DNA from: Pseudobdellovibrionaceae bacterium
Lineage (GTDB): Bacteria; Bdellovibrionota; Bdellovibrionia; Bdellovibrionales; UBA1609
Length of the DNA: 64,000 nucleotides
Assembly (NCBI GenBank): GCA_947444305.1
Contig: CANEZP010000009.1
Span: 111,401 to 175,400 of the forward strand
Direction of reading: 5' to 3'
Shown: piece after piece, positions 17,129 to 25,972 of the stretch
Numbering within the stretch: position 1 is the first letter of the stretch
Layout: each line of letters starts with the position of its first letter
Notes under the pieces: generated by a model
Told to the model about the DNA's origin: nothing
The model's database searches: none
The model's input: only the letters and a program-made list of their open reading frames with translations
Program-made: the position numbers and the translations under genes

Positions 17129-17995
17129 ATGATCACGGTATTAGGAGCAACGGGCAATGTGGGCAGTAAAATCGCGGCGCAACTTTTAGCGAAAGGCGTA
17201 CACGTCCGCGTGGTCGGGCGGGACGCAAAAAAACTTAGCGCGCAGTTCGGCGGCGCGGAAGTACGCGCCGGTGACATCACCGACGTTTCATTCCTGACGG
17301 AAGCGCTAAAGGGGAGTGAGGCCGCCTTCCTAATGATCCCGCCGGACTACGCGGCGGCGTCGTTCGCCGGTCACTACCAAAAGGTGAGCGAAGCCATCGC
17401 GGCGGCCGTGAAGAATTCGGGGCTAAAGTTCGCGGTTAATCTCTCAAGCCTAGGTGCCGAGCTAGCCGGCGGCACGGGCCCCATCAAATACCTCGGGCCG
17501 CACGAAAAACGCCTGAACGAAATTGCGGGTCTAAACGTCGTACACCTCAGGCCCGCGTTCTTTTTCGAAAATATTTTGGCGAACGTGCCGTTGATCCGCG
17601 CGCAATCTATAATGGGATCTCACACGGACGCCGAAGTGAAGGCCCCGATGATCGCGACCGCCGACATCGCCGCCGCCGCGGTGAAATTATTGGTCAACCG
17701 TGATTTCGAGGGCGACTCCGTCCAAGAATTGCTGGGTGCGGAAGATTTAAGTATGAACGAAGTTACCGCGTTGATCGGCAAGGAGATTTCGAAGCCTCTG
17801 AAGTACGTCACGTTCGACGGACCGTCGACCGCGGGCGCATTGGTCGCGGCCGGTTTCTCGAAAGACACCGCGGGATTGTTCGTTGAGATGAGCGACGCCA
17901 CGAACTCGAAGTTGATCAAAGGAACCCGAACCGCGAAGAGTACGACGCCGACAAAGTTTTCCGACTTCGCCGCGATTTTCAAAACTCTGGTCTAA
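17129..17995 (+). CDS. NmrA/QorB-like NAD(P)-binding oxidoreductase
   Basis: Atypical short-chain dehydrogenase with the N-terminal dinucleotide motif VLGATGNVGSKIAAQLL, VRVVGRDAKKL and a conserved NLSSLGAEL strand. Members reduce quinones or sense NADP(H). 288 residues, normal length. Start ATG 17129 follows AAGGAG. Its promoter region carries the operator shared with the upstream marR gene, so it is probably the structural gene of a small stress-response regulon against quinones or electrophiles. Confidence 0.87.
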   Translation: MITVLGATGNVGSKIAAQLLAKGVHVRVVGRDAKKLSAQFGGAEVRAGDITDVSFLTEALKGSEAAFLMIPPDYAAASFAGHYQKVSEAIAAAVKNSGLKFAVNLSSLGAELAGGTGPIKYLGPHEKRLNEIAGLNVVHLRPAFFFENILANVPLIRAQSIMGSHTDAEVKAPMIATADIAAAAVKLLVNRDFEGDSVQELLGAEDLSMNEVTALIGKEISKPLKYVTFDGPSTAGALVAAGFSKDTAGLFVEMSDATNSKLIKGTRTAKSTTPTKFSDFAAIFKTLV

Positions 17996-17997
17996 AC

Positions 17998-18603
17998 TTA
18001 GATTTCGAACGGGAAGCTAAGTGAAAGAACGACCGCCGAGTAATCAAATTTGCTCAGGCGGTCTTTGACGTTCCCTTTCACCGCGCCTTGCTCGTATTTA
18101 TCGAATTCGTACATCACGTACTCTGCGTTGACCGCGAAGGGAACTTTGTAGCGATATCCGATGCCGACTTTTTTGGCCGAACCAAGATACTTAATCCGCT
18201 CCGGGGTCGTGCTGACTTGGCTCTCGTGCGGCACGACGGTCATGCCCGCGAAGATTCTTAGACCTAAGGCGAACTCAACGCCCGCGACGCCGAAGATGGA
18301 AACGTTGCTCCAATTGGTACCTTCGCCGGCTCCGTCCAATTTCAACTGTGCGCGCGAAGCTTGATATTCGCCGCCCAGAAAAAAACTTCCATACAAAAAC
18401 CCCGCGCGGCCACCGTACGTAAAGCCGTCGATGTTTCCCGTCGTGGTTACATTTTGTTGCGTTACATCCGGGTTGAGCGCGGCGCCGGTGACTTTATAAT
18501 TCCCTAACGAATATCCTACGATGGGTTCGAACAAGAATCCCGCGTGCGCTTGTGTCGTCACGGCCAGAGATAACAAAACCAAAGTGAGCCTAGCTAAATT
18601 CAT
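17998..18603 (-). CDS. Outer-membrane beta-barrel protein
   Basis: 201 residues from ATG 18603 (GAGGTG upstream; a longer frame to 18642 lacks signal character). Signal peptide MNLARLTLVLLSLAVTTQAHA, then alternating amphipathic strands (GYSLGNYKV, FTYGGRAGFLYG, FFLGGEYQASRA, RIFAGMTVVP, KKVGIGYRYKVPF) and a C-terminal strand ending SLSFPFEI. The pattern is that of an OmpA-type 8-strand barrel without a periplasmic domain. Convergent with the NmrA-like gene, two bases apart. Confidence 0.75.
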   Translation of the reverse strand: MNLARLTLVLLSLAVTTQAHAGFLFEPIVGYSLGNYKVTGAALNPDVTQQNVTTTGNIDGFTYGGRAGFLYGSFFLGGEYQASRAQLKLDGAGEGTNWSNVSIFGVAGVEFALGLRIFAGMTVVPHESQVSTTPERIKYLGSAKKVGIGYRYKVPFAVNAEYVMYEFDKYEQGAVKGNVKDRLSKFDYSAVVLSLSFPFEI

Positions 18604-18717
18604 AAACACCTCATCCCGATTGTAAACTTTCGCGGGCCGCACCGGTACCCGGGCTGGACCTTAGGCCGGGGCGTATCACCCCTTTGCCTGCACAGATGAG
18701 ACACCGGCGGTGGATAA

Positions 18718-18987
<270 letters not shown>

Positions 18988-18999
18988 AGTAACGGAAAG

Positions 19000-19797
19000 T
19001 TATTCGAGCGGGCGGCGTTCGATGAATATTGCGAGACTGAGGTAAAGTATCGCCAGAATCACGCCGGCCTCACCACCGTAGAAGGGATCCAAGGGGCCCG
19101 CTTTGAGGAAGTGTGGATAGATGCCTTGGATCCATGTGTTGTGGGCGGCGAGCGCCAACACGCATGGCCAGACCGAGCGTGAAGCCTCCCGCAACTGACC
19201 TAAAAAGAATGAGAACGAAACCAGCATAATTGTGAAAAGCGGAACGCTGACGACCGGAGCTGCGGCGTTCGCGTGAGTGCCGAAAATAACCAGCGGCATC
19301 TGCCACGCGGCCCATACCACCCCCGTAATAAAATAAGGGTACGGCCATCCTATTTCCTTTAACCGCGTATGCATGAAGCCACGCCAACCTAACTCCTGAC
19401 CCGCCGCCAATATCCCGGCGACGACCACACCCAAGGTCGGCGCGAAGACCACGCGGTTCATCGTCGGCTTATCCCAGATAAAGAAGAATTCTCCGATACC
19501 GGTAAAGGCCGAAACCGATAGTAAAATTAACGCCGCCGTAGCGGGAACCGCGTAAGCCAGGACAAAATATTTCGGGTGGGGCATCCAAAGCGCGAGGTCA
19601 TGTTTTACGGGGCGTGTGGTGTTCACGAAGTAGAGCGCGCTGGCCACACCGACCAAGCCGGGAATCAGAAGCAAAACATTGATCCAAATCCCGTTAATGG
19701 AACCGTTACTCTTTATGATTTGGTACGCAATGAAGAAGCTTAGGGCGAACGTGAAGCTGAGAAAAACAACGAGTTGGTGGCGGGGAGAAACCTTCAT
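19000..19797 (-). CDS. CPBP-family intramembrane protein with altered catalytic motifs
   Basis: About 265 residues, eight or so hydrophobic helices, typical CPBP (Abi/Rce1-like) layout. Motif 1, normally EExxxR, reads QELGWRGF; motif 2, normally FxxxH/WxxxH, reads WAAWQMP; motif 3 keeps HNTW. Two of the expected metal/catalytic residues (Glu and His) are therefore Gln, so the protein may lack protease activity. The start at 19797 is preferred over 19824 because the latter falls inside a terminator hairpin. Confidence 0.8.
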   Translation of the reverse strand: MKVSPRHQLVVFLSFTFALSFFIAYQIIKSNGSINGIWINVLLLIPGLVGVASALYFVNTTRPVKHDLALWMPHPKYFVLAYAVPATAALILLSVSAFTGIGEFFFIWDKPTMNRVVFAPTLGVVVAGILAAGQELGWRGFMHTRLKEIGWPYPYFITGVVWAAWQMPLVIFGTHANAAAPVVSVPLFTIMLVSFSFFLGQLREASRSVWPCVLALAAHNTWIQGIYPHFLKAGPLDPFYGGEAGVILAILYLSLAIFIERRPLE

Positions 19798-19808
19798 TAA
19801 ACAATACT

Positions 19809-19851
19809 CGTAGGCCCGTAGCATTTCGTCAATGCGGGGTACGGGCCTACG
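19809..19851 (-). terminator. Long stem-loop, probable terminator of the 19864-20418 gene
   Basis: Perfect 12-base arms CGTAGGCCCGTA (19809-19820) and TACGGGCCTACG (19840-19851), continued inside by GCATT / AATGC with a GGGG bulge. On the minus strand it is followed by AGTATTGTTT. It sits between the stop of the barrel gene and the CPBP start, so it may also attenuate CPBP expression. Confidence 0.7.
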
Positions 19852-19863
19852 TGCGGGGGGACC

Positions 19864-20418
19864 TTAGAACCAATATTTCATCGCGCCGTTCAGCGCAAAA
19901 GTATCCGCGACATTTTCGTTCACGAATAAGTAGCGGGCGTTTAAACCTAAAGTAACGGTGCGTTCGGTAATTTCTTTACCTAGCGGTAAATCAAAACCGA
20001 CCACGGGGCCGATACCGAAGCGTACGCCGTCGTTCGTCGATTCGGAATCCCAAACGGGGCCGAGCATCGCGCCCACGTAGGAACGATTGATGACCGGGAT
20101 CGAGCCGCCGAAGTTATACGTACCGCGACCGAGCAAAGTCGTGCGCGTCAGATTGCCTTCGTTTTCGGTCGAGGCAAGTTCGGCACCGACGCCGAAGGGG
20201 ATATAGGGCTGAATACCCCAGTCGACTCCGTAACCAAGCGCCGATTCATACTTGCCTTCGGCATTGGTGTATCCGGCAAGGAGACCCATGTGCGTACGCC
20301 ATTCATTAATGGTTTCCGGTTTGGCCGGTTTTGGAAAAGTGTTGGTGCCTTCGCTTTGTGCAAAAGCGAAAGGGCTAAGACAGAAAATAATTGCTGCGAA
20401 CATTGATTTTAAATTCAT
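19864..20418 (-). CDS. Outer-membrane beta-barrel protein
   Basis: 184 residues from ATG 20418, which has AGGAGG five bases upstream (the frame extends further up without a signal). Signal peptide KSMFAAIIFCLSPFAFA, cleavage before QSEG. Barrel strands follow (HMGLLAGYTN, LGYGVDWGIQPYIP, GVGAELAS, TTLLGRGTYNFG, SYVGAMLGPVWD, RFGIGPVVGFDLPLG, LGLNARYLFV) and the C-terminus is AMKYWF, a BAM signal ending in Phe. Function unknown. Confidence 0.8.
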   Translation of the reverse strand: MNLKSMFAAIIFCLSPFAFAQSEGTNTFPKPAKPETINEWRTHMGLLAGYTNAEGKYESALGYGVDWGIQPYIPFGVGAELASTENEGNLTRTTLLGRGTYNFGGSIPVINRSYVGAMLGPVWDSESTNDGVRFGIGPVVGFDLPLGKEITERTVTLGLNARYLFVNENVADTFALNGAMKYWF

Positions 20419-20557
20419 GGAGCCTCCTAGTTGATCGACGTATTCCGACCCGAATTCTAAGTGCAAAGTGAATTCCAGCGCTTTGATGAAAAAAGACGGT
20501 GGAATTGAGGCATATTTGGGCCGGGACAAAGTGAGCGGTAGAGATTTAACCCCTGGA

Positions 20558-21014
20558 TCAAAGTCCTGCGCGCGAGAATCGATTTGCACGTAGCTTAATC
20601 AAAATCTTTTTATCTGTGACGGATAGTTTTTCGGTGCAAGCCGTCCAAGCAGCCATCAATCGAGGTGCTTCTCGATGAACCGAAGAATAGTTTTTGCCGA
20701 CGGTTTTCTTTTGCGGAAGCGCGAATAAAAAAGTAGTCCCACCATCGATTGACGTTTGATCCAAGGATTCTCCGATCGGTTCCACTTCTTGAACACCGGC
20801 AACATGCGGGCGGGCGCGTGTTCTAAAAAGCGTGCGTAGTGCGCACTCAATTCATCCGAATGTCCCCAGTTGTCGACCCGGTTATTTTTAGGTTGAGGTA
20901 TTCAAGTTTAGATAGTCCGCCACCAATGTAGTCTTCGGCTTTCCACTTCCCGGCTTGGTTCTTAGCGCCCAAAGCGCGCAAGCGGGATTCGACCTCATGC
21001 AGATAGTTTTTCAT
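20558..21014 (-). pseudogene. Decayed AlkD-like DNA alkylation repair gene
   Basis: Three pieces in different frames line up along one AlkD-like protein. From ATG 21014 the first frame reads MKNYLHEVESRLRALG ... GGLSKLEYLNL and stops near 20867; the second continues VDNWGHSDELSAHYARFLEH ... KKWNRSENPWIKRQSMVGLL and stops at 20656; the third gives the C-terminal AAWTACTEKLSVTDKKILIKL. The switch near 20885-20895 is a frameshift in an A-rich run. The conserved part that normally follows (a VGW-R-type helix) is absent, so an internal deletion is also likely. Family members remove alkylated bases. Confidence 0.72.
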
Positions 21015-21061
21015 AAATCCCCGGCATAGCCTTTTTATAGATTTTCGAAAAAGGAGTTTCT

Positions 21062-21391
21062 ATGAAAATCGCCCTTATTGCCATCACCTTGATGGCCACC
21101 CAAGCTTTTGCGTACGCCGACAAAACTTACGAATGCCGCAACGTAGATGGATTGCCCAAAAACACTTATAAGATCCAATCGATTATGCCGGCTCCGGGAG
21201 TGTCCCTGCCTTACGTCGAGATTCATCGTTTCTTTCACGCCACACCGGGCGACGTTCATTCAAAGATCATCGAGGCGTCGATGCGCGGCTACGCGACGGT
21301 CATTCAAATTGAGCCGGGGCGGACTTCGATGCAAATTGCGGCGTTGAAATTAGAATTTCAAGGCGACACGCTTCTGAATTGCCGGGAGTAG
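21062..21391 (+). CDS. Small secreted protein of unknown function
   Basis: 109 residues with signal peptide MKIALIAITLMATQAFA and an AGGAG ribosome site six bases upstream. The mature part has two Cys (YECRN and LNCRE) near its ends, likely one disulfide that closes a small domain of about 90 residues. No family recognised. Confidence 0.75.
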   Translation: MKIALIAITLMATQAFAYADKTYECRNVDGLPKNTYKIQSIMPAPGVSLPYVEIHRFFHATPGDVHSKIIEASMRGYATVIQIEPGRTSMQIAALKLEFQGDTLLNCRE

Positions 21392-21423
21392 TCTTGCGTT
21401 AGACCGGCCGAAAGTTTGAACGC

Positions 21424-21470
21424 ATCGTGCTAATCGGCACGATAGAGCCGCGCTATCCTCGCATAGGATA
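21424..21470. promoter_or_regulatory. Two inverted repeats upstream of katG (periplasmic)
   Basis: ATCGTGC-N6-GCACGAT at 21424-21443 and TATCCT-N5-AGGATA at 21454-21470, both perfect, in the 170-base leader before the katG start. They may be operators for a peroxide or iron regulator or RNA structure; neither matches a consensus I can assign. Confidence 0.5.
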
Positions 21471-21563
21471 ATTCAAATTTACTTTATCGTGAATCTGGCC
21501 AAAACTTCATTTGTAAAACCGCACATGCAAAGACAGACCACCGTTTCGAAAGGAATCAACATC

Positions 21564-23885
21564 GTGTTTACGAAAAGCTTTTCGTTCGCCGTCACCGCGC
21601 TCGCCGCGGTTATGATGGTGAACTCGCCCGCCTTCGCCCAAAAAGAGAAACCGGATCCCCGTTCCGAAAACAAACTCGCTTCGCCCAAATCTGCGAAAGA
21701 GCCGACCGCCGCCGGTAAGTCGACCTCCAGCGAAAGTTTCGCCGACCGCAAGACGATCTCGAATCAATTCTGGTGGCCCGAGCGTTTAGACCTCAGCCCC
21801 CTTCGCCAAAACGGCGTCGAGTCCGACCCGATGGGCAAAGACTACGATTACGCGGTTGAATTCAGCAAACTCGATCTCAATGCGGTGAAAACCGACATCT
21901 CGAAAGTACTCACCACTTCGCAAGATTGGTGGCCCGCCGATTACGGACACTACGGTCCCTTCTTTATCCGCATGGCATGGCACAGTGCCGGTACGTACCG
22001 CACTCTGGATGGCCGTGGTGGCGCGGCGAGCGGTCAACAACGTTTCGAGCCCTTGAATAGCTGGCCCGACAACGTGAACTTGGATAAAGCGCGCCGCCTC
22101 TTGTGGCCCGTCAAAGCAAAATACGGTCGCGCTCTTTCGTGGGCCGATCTTATGGTTCTTACCGGTAACGTCTCGATGGAGTCGATGGGCTTCAAGACTT
22201 TCGGCTTCGCCGGCGGCCGCCGCGACGCTTGGGAAGCCGACATGGTTTACTGGGGACCCGAGAAAAAAATGTTAGCCGACGATCGCCGACAAAAAACGGG
22301 TGGCTTCAAAAAGCCTTTGGCCGCGGTACAAATGGGTTTAATTTACGTCAACCCGGAAGGCCCGAACGGCAAACCCGATCCGTTGCTCGCGGCTAAAGAT
22401 ATTCGCGAAACCTTCGGCAAGATGGCCATGAACGACGAAGAGACCGTCGCGTTGATCGCGGGTGGTCACTCCTTCGGTAAAGCGCACGGCGCCGCCGATC
22501 CTTCGAAGTGTGTATCGGCCGCACCGGCCGGCGCTACTTTGGAAGAGCAAGGCTTCGGTTGGAAAAATAAATGTGGAAGCGGTATGGGAAAAGACACCAT
22601 CACCAGCGGTCTCGAAGGTGCTTGGACTTCAACACCCACGCAGTTTTCAATCCAATATCTTACTAACCTTTTCAACTTCGAATGGGTAAAAACCAAAAGC
22701 CCCGCGGGTGCTACGCAGTGGGTTCCCAAAAATAAGGCGGGGACCCAACAAATGGTTCCCGACGCCCATGACCCGAAGAAGCGTCACGCGCCGATCATGT
22801 TCACGACCGACTTAGCGTTGAAAGAAGATCCTAGCTACCGCGAAATCTCGAAACGCTTCATGGACAACCCGAAGGAATTCGAACTTGCGTTCGCGAAAGC
22901 TTGGTTCAAGCTTACCCACCGCGATATGGGCCCGCGCGCCCGCTACGTCGGCGCCGAAGTCCCGAAAGAGACTTTGTTGTGGCAAGATCCGATCCCCGCC
23001 ACCGAAGGTAAATTGATTAGCGCATCCGACGCCGATAGCTTGAAGAAAAAGATTTTAGATTCCGGCGTAACCACGCAAGAATTGGTTCGTACGGCTTGGG
23101 CCGCGGCGTCTTCGTTCCGCGCGACCGATAAACGTGGTGGTGCAAACGGTGGACGTTTGCGTCTCGCTCCGCAAAAAGACTGGGCCGTAAACAATCCGGC
23201 GGAGATCGCGAAAGTTCTCGCAGCACTCGATAAAGCTAAAGGTAAAATGAAAGTCTCGATGGCCGACATGATCGTCTTGGGCGGCGCCGCCGCGATCGAG
23301 AAAGCCGCCCGTGACGGAGGCTGGAACGTAAAAGTTCCGTTCACGCCCGGCCGCATGGACGCCACGCAAGAACAAACCGACGTCGTTTCGTTCGCGGTTC
23401 TCGAACCTAAAGATGATGGTTTCCGCAATTTCCATTCGCCCGGCAATTACTTGGCTCCGCTCGACGCCCTAATCGATCGCGCCAACACGTTGAGCCTTAC
23501 GGTTCCTGAGATGACGGTTTTGATCGGCGGCATGCGCACGCTCGATGCCAACACCAACGGTTCGAAGCACGGCGTGCTCACGGGCGCGCCCGGTAAACTA
23601 TCGAATGATTTCTTCGTGAACTTGCTTGATATGTCGACCAAGTGGCAAAAGTCGAAGAGCGATCCCGCCCTCTACGAAGGCGTCGATCGTAAAACCGGCG
23701 AAGCGCGTTGGACGGCGACTCCGGTCGATATGATCTTCGGTTCGCACTCGGAACTTCGCGCCGTATCGGAAGTCTACGCGGCCCAAGACGGCAAACAAAA
23801 GTTTATCGAAGACTTCGTCCGCGCCTGGAACAAAGTGATGATGCTCGACCGTTTCGACATCACCATGAAGGGTCAGAAGATCTAA
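21564..23885 (+). CDS. katG: Catalase-peroxidase, exported (periplasmic) form
   Basis: Bifunctional haem enzyme removing hydrogen peroxide. I start at GTG 21564 because AAAGGA lies nine bases upstream and the product then begins with a standard signal peptide ([24 protein letters not shown], cleavage before QKEK); the frame is open to GTG 21489. About 773 residues. Distal haem pocket [11 protein letters not shown], the Met-Tyr-Trp adduct Tyr in [11 protein letters not shown] and Met in [11 protein letters not shown], and proximal His in [10 protein letters not shown] are all present, as is the C-terminal second domain. Two Cys flank an insertion ([10 protein letters not shown] and WKNKCGSG), a mark of the exported KatG subgroup, likely a disulfide. 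A second, cytoplasmic KatG lies at 49868-52054. Confidence 0.95.
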   Translation: MFTKSFSFAVTALAAVMMVNSPAFAQKEKPDPRSENKLASPKSAKEPTAAGKSTSSESFADRKTISNQFWWPERLDLSPLRQNGVESDPMGKDYDYAVEFSKLDLNAVKTDISKVLTTSQDWWPADYGHYGPFFIRMAWHSAGTYRTLDGRGGAASGQQRFEPLNSWPDNVNLDKARRLLWPVKAKYGRALSWADLMVLTGNVSMESMGFKTFGFAGGRRDAWEADMVYWGPEKKMLADDRRQKTGGFKKPLAAVQMGLIYVNPEGPNGKPDPLLAAKDIRETFGKMAMNDEETVALIAGGHSFGKAHGAADPSKCVSAAPAGATLEEQGFGWKNKCGSGMGKDTITSGLEGAWTSTPTQFSIQYLTNLFNFEWVKTKSPAGATQWVPKNKAGTQQMVPDAHDPKKRHAPIMFTTDLALKEDPSYREISKRFMDNPKEFELAFAKAWFKLTHRDMGPRARYVGAEVPKETLLWQDPIPATEGKLISASDADSLKKKILDSGVTTQELVRTAWAAASSFRATDKRGGANGGRLRLAPQKDWAVNNPAEIAKVLAALDKAKGKMKVSMADMIVLGGAAAIEKAARDGGWNVKVPFTPGRMDATQEQTDVVSFAVLEPKDDGFRNFHSPGNYLAPLDALIDRANTLSLTVPEMTVLIGGMRTLDANTNGSKHGVLTGAPGKLSNDFFVNLLDMSTKWQKSKSDPALYEGVDRKTGEARWTATPVDMIFGSHSELRAVSEVYAAQDGKQKFIEDFVRAWNKVMMLDRFDITMKGQKI

Positions 23886-23916
23886 ACGATCATTGGAAAA
23901 TAGAATTGTTTATCTG

Positions 23917-23949
23917 AAGGTGGGCCCCGAAAGGGTCCACCTTTTTTTT
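23917..23949 (+). terminator. Intrinsic terminator of katG
   Basis: Stem AAGGTGG-CCC / GGG-CCACCTT around a CGAA loop, followed by eight T. It lies 31 bases after the katG stop. Confidence 0.88.
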
Positions 23950-23956
23950 GCAAAGC

Positions 23957-24763
23957 TTAGAAGAATAAGCTGAACGACAGCGCGATATCGTTTACGTAAT
24001 TTCCGTACCCCGCGAGATGCCAGCGGTCGCCACCGATTCCGACCCCGAACCAAAACTCATGATCGGTTTTGTCTTTTGTGCTGTTATCATCACGGTCGTG
24101 CAGCGTGATCTTGTCGTTTAAGCTCAGTTGCAAGAAGTCGGCACGGACCATCAAGCCGGGTGTGATCAACACGCGGTCGGCGTAGGTATTCTTATTTTCG
24201 TAATCGCGCTTGCTCGCATCCACGGTGAAAGTCCATTGGCTCGCGACGTAAGAATAGCCGGCGCCGTAACTTTTTAAATCGTTTCCTTCGCCGTTATCTT
24301 CGTTGAACTCCGCGATTAATCCCAACCGATGCTTCCCGTTAAAGTTGAACAGCAAGGCCGCGGTGTAGAGGTTTTCTTGGTAACGCAAGCCAAGGCCCAA
24401 ACCACCGATCGCCACGGCGCCGGCGCCGGCAAAACGTCCGTCGCATTTATCGCAATCACGCTTGTAGTAGCCTGCCGCGAGGCCCGCGCTCCCGGTGCCG
24501 TAACCAAGTTCCCCGCCGTAGCCGGCCCGTCCCGTGTTGTTGTCGTCGCCGTCGTTATCGGTATCGTACTGAAGACTTGCCCGAAACGAATTTTGATATA
24601 GCACGCCGTTCGGACTTTCGTTCGTGTAACCCGACGAAAAGTTCACGGTCGAAGTCAGCGTAGGGGAAGAGATCCCCTGGCCGATCGCGATGAGGTTCGC
24701 CTGGTTTGTTGTTGCGGCTTGCGCGGCGGATGCGAAAAACAGAAGTAAGAAAGCAGTTTTCAT
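23957..24763 (-). CDS. Outer-membrane porin-like protein
   Basis: 268 residues with signal peptide KTAFLLLFFASAAQA and an AGGAG ribosome site. The mature chain shows 12 or more alternating strands (FRASLQYDTDNDGDDNN, GYGGELGYGTG, LGLGLRYQENLY, RLGLIAEFNEDN, YGAGYSYVASQWTFTVDAS, FWFGVGIGG) and ends in LSFSLFF. An Asp/Asn-rich loop (DTDNDGDDNNTG) and a CDKC pair suggest metal binding in an outside loop. Function unknown. Confidence 0.78.
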   Translation of the reverse strand: MKTAFLLLFFASAAQAATTNQANLIAIGQGISSPTLTSTVNFSSGYTNESPNGVLYQNSFRASLQYDTDNDGDDNNTGRAGYGGELGYGTGSAGLAAGYYKRDCDKCDGRFAGAGAVAIGGLGLGLRYQENLYTAALLFNFNGKHRLGLIAEFNEDNGEGNDLKSYGAGYSYVASQWTFTVDASKRDYENKNTYADRVLITPGLMVRADFLQLSLNDKITLHDRDDNSTKDKTDHEFWFGVGIGGDRWHLAGYGNYVNDIALSFSLFF

Positions 24764-24870
24764 GTAGGTCTCCTGCTTTAAGGCTGAGCCTCATTTAGGC
24801 CGATCACAAGGCTAGCCTCGTCAGCCGACTTCCATATGGGCCGCCTTTTATCTGATCTCAATAACTGGTC

Positions 24871-25353
24871 TTATTTAATTAGCGAGACGTATAGGACCGA
24901 GGGGATAAGCAAATAAATAGCTAAGAACAGAACGAGCTTAACGAGAGGGACCCGTTCACCATTTTTGAAGGCCATGTAGAGGTGATACATTCCGGCGACG
25001 TGAAGCACCCCAGGCACGATGAAGGTAAACAGGGTGCAGAAAAAGAACTTCCGAAAATGCGGCGATTCTTCCTCCAGCGGTTTTTCGCGACCGGCCATTT
25101 CGGCCTGCGCCATTAGCCGGTTCACGATGTCTTGCGCGGCGGGGACGTCTTTCTCCCGCACGTAAATCGGGAAGCCGTCGAAGAACACCGAATAACCTTC
25201 CAAAGCTAAATCCACCGTATCGTCGGCGACCTTGCGGCTCATGTCGCGTGGGCTCGTCGCCGTTTCGATATTCCCTTCGGCCAAGGCGGCCAGGATAGCC
25301 TCGCGTTGGATCATGCTCTGCGCTTTGAGAAGTAGCTTTAGGTCGTCATTCAT
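24871..25353 (-). CDS. DUF2007-like domain protein with two membrane helices
   Basis: 160 residues. Residues 1-80 have the DUF2007 (putative signal transducing protein) pattern: an N-terminal region handling inter-strand features (LKAQSMIQREAILAALAEGNIET) and the ending FPIYVREKDVPAAQDIVNRL. Residues 102-122 and 137-157 are hydrophobic (FFFCTLFTFIVPGVLHVAGMY; KLVLFLAIYLLIPSVLYVSLI). Probably a small inner-membrane protein with a cytoplasmic domain. Divergent from tmRNA. Confidence 0.65.
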   Translation of the reverse strand: MNDDLKLLLKAQSMIQREAILAALAEGNIETATSPRDMSRKVADDTVDLALEGYSVFFDGFPIYVREKDVPAAQDIVNRLMAQAEMAGREKPLEEESPHFRKFFFCTLFTFIVPGVLHVAGMYHLYMAFKNGERVPLVKLVLFLAIYLLIPSVLYVSLIK

Positions 25354-25447
25354 GGCTTCGGACTATAGGACCGTGTCACGCGAAAGTCTGCCCATTCCGG
25401 ATTGGATTATGCTATATATCAAGGCGTTCAGAAGTTTTGATACTCAC

Positions 25448-25808
25448 GGGGGCGACATGGTTTCGACGTGGGCAGTGAAACTTCAGGAGCATGCCGAGGC
25501 GGACGAGGTCCTCGTAAAAACGTTCAACCTGATATTCGGCAACGACTATCAACAACTTGCTGCCTAGTTTTCTAGCGTAGCTTCGACGAACCCGATATTC
25601 GCCGTTGGTATGGGTAAGTCGTCACTTTAGACGGATCGATTGCGGTTTGTTTTCTCGAGGGACCGCGATTTAAATAAACTGGGGGACGGGTCGAGGGGAG
25701 CGTGTCGTTGCGCGCCCCATGGCCTAAGTTAAATCAACGACTAAGCATGTAGCCCGCCTGAATGCGGATCTCTTACGGACGAGGGTTCGATTCCCTCCGC
25801 CTCCACCA
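25448..25808 (+). ncRNA. ssrA: Transfer-messenger RNA (tmRNA)
   Basis: Rescues stalled ribosomes with SmpB. The 5' end GGGGGCGACATGG pairs with the 3' end CGCCTCC before A-CCA (seven pairs, one G-U), the T-arm GAGGG-TTCGATT-CCCTC precedes it, and the total length of 361 is normal. CCA is encoded. The tag frame is GGC AAC GAC TAT CAA CAA CTT GCT GCC TAG at 25538-25567, giving GNDYQQLAA, which ends in the LAA proteolysis signal. The mature ends are placed by the acceptor pairing. Not followed by another gene on the same strand. Confidence 0.96.
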
Positions 25809-25831
25809 AATTTTTGGCGAAGCCAAAAATT
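25809..25831 (+). terminator. Hairpin directly after tmRNA
   Basis: Perfect 10-base stem AATTTTTGGC / GCCAAAAATT with GAA loop, beginning right after the encoded CCA. It is the likely transcription end or 3' processing signal of tmRNA; the U-run follows only weakly (ATTAT). Confidence 0.7.
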
Positions 25832-25843
25832 ATACAGTATCCC

Positions 25844-25939
25844 GGATACAGTTAACGGTATCCAGGATACCGAATAAGACCGGATACAGTTAACGGTACG
25901 GTATCCGGTCGACGGTACGGAATACAGAATACCGTACCG
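25844..25939. repeat. Cluster of nested palindromes and an 18-base direct repeat behind tmRNA
   Basis: Within about 100 bases there are: GGATAC/GTATCC (25844-25863), GGTATCC-A-GGATACC (25857-25871), a 10-base perfect stem GACCGGATAC / GTATCCGGTC (25878-25910), and CGGTACGG / CCGTACCG (25913-25939). The 18-mer CGGATACAGTTAACGGTA occurs twice exactly (25843-25860 and 25881-25898, 38 apart). All arms are variants of one GGATAC/GGTACGG theme, so the array probably arose by duplication. It lies between tmRNA and the 3' end of the four-helix-bundle gene. Function unknown. Confidence 0.85.
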
Positions 25940-25972
25940 GTCTCCGGATCCTTCGTTGAAAGACTGATTTCA

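Noticed and set aside
25232..25567. 111-residue open frame across the tmRNA
   Set aside because: It runs through the tmRNA and its tag frame; the RNA structure explains the sequence and no ribosome site was found for the frame.
25843..25939. CRISPR array
   Set aside because: Only one exact 18-base repeat pair with 38-base offset, palindromes overlap and no cas gene is near.
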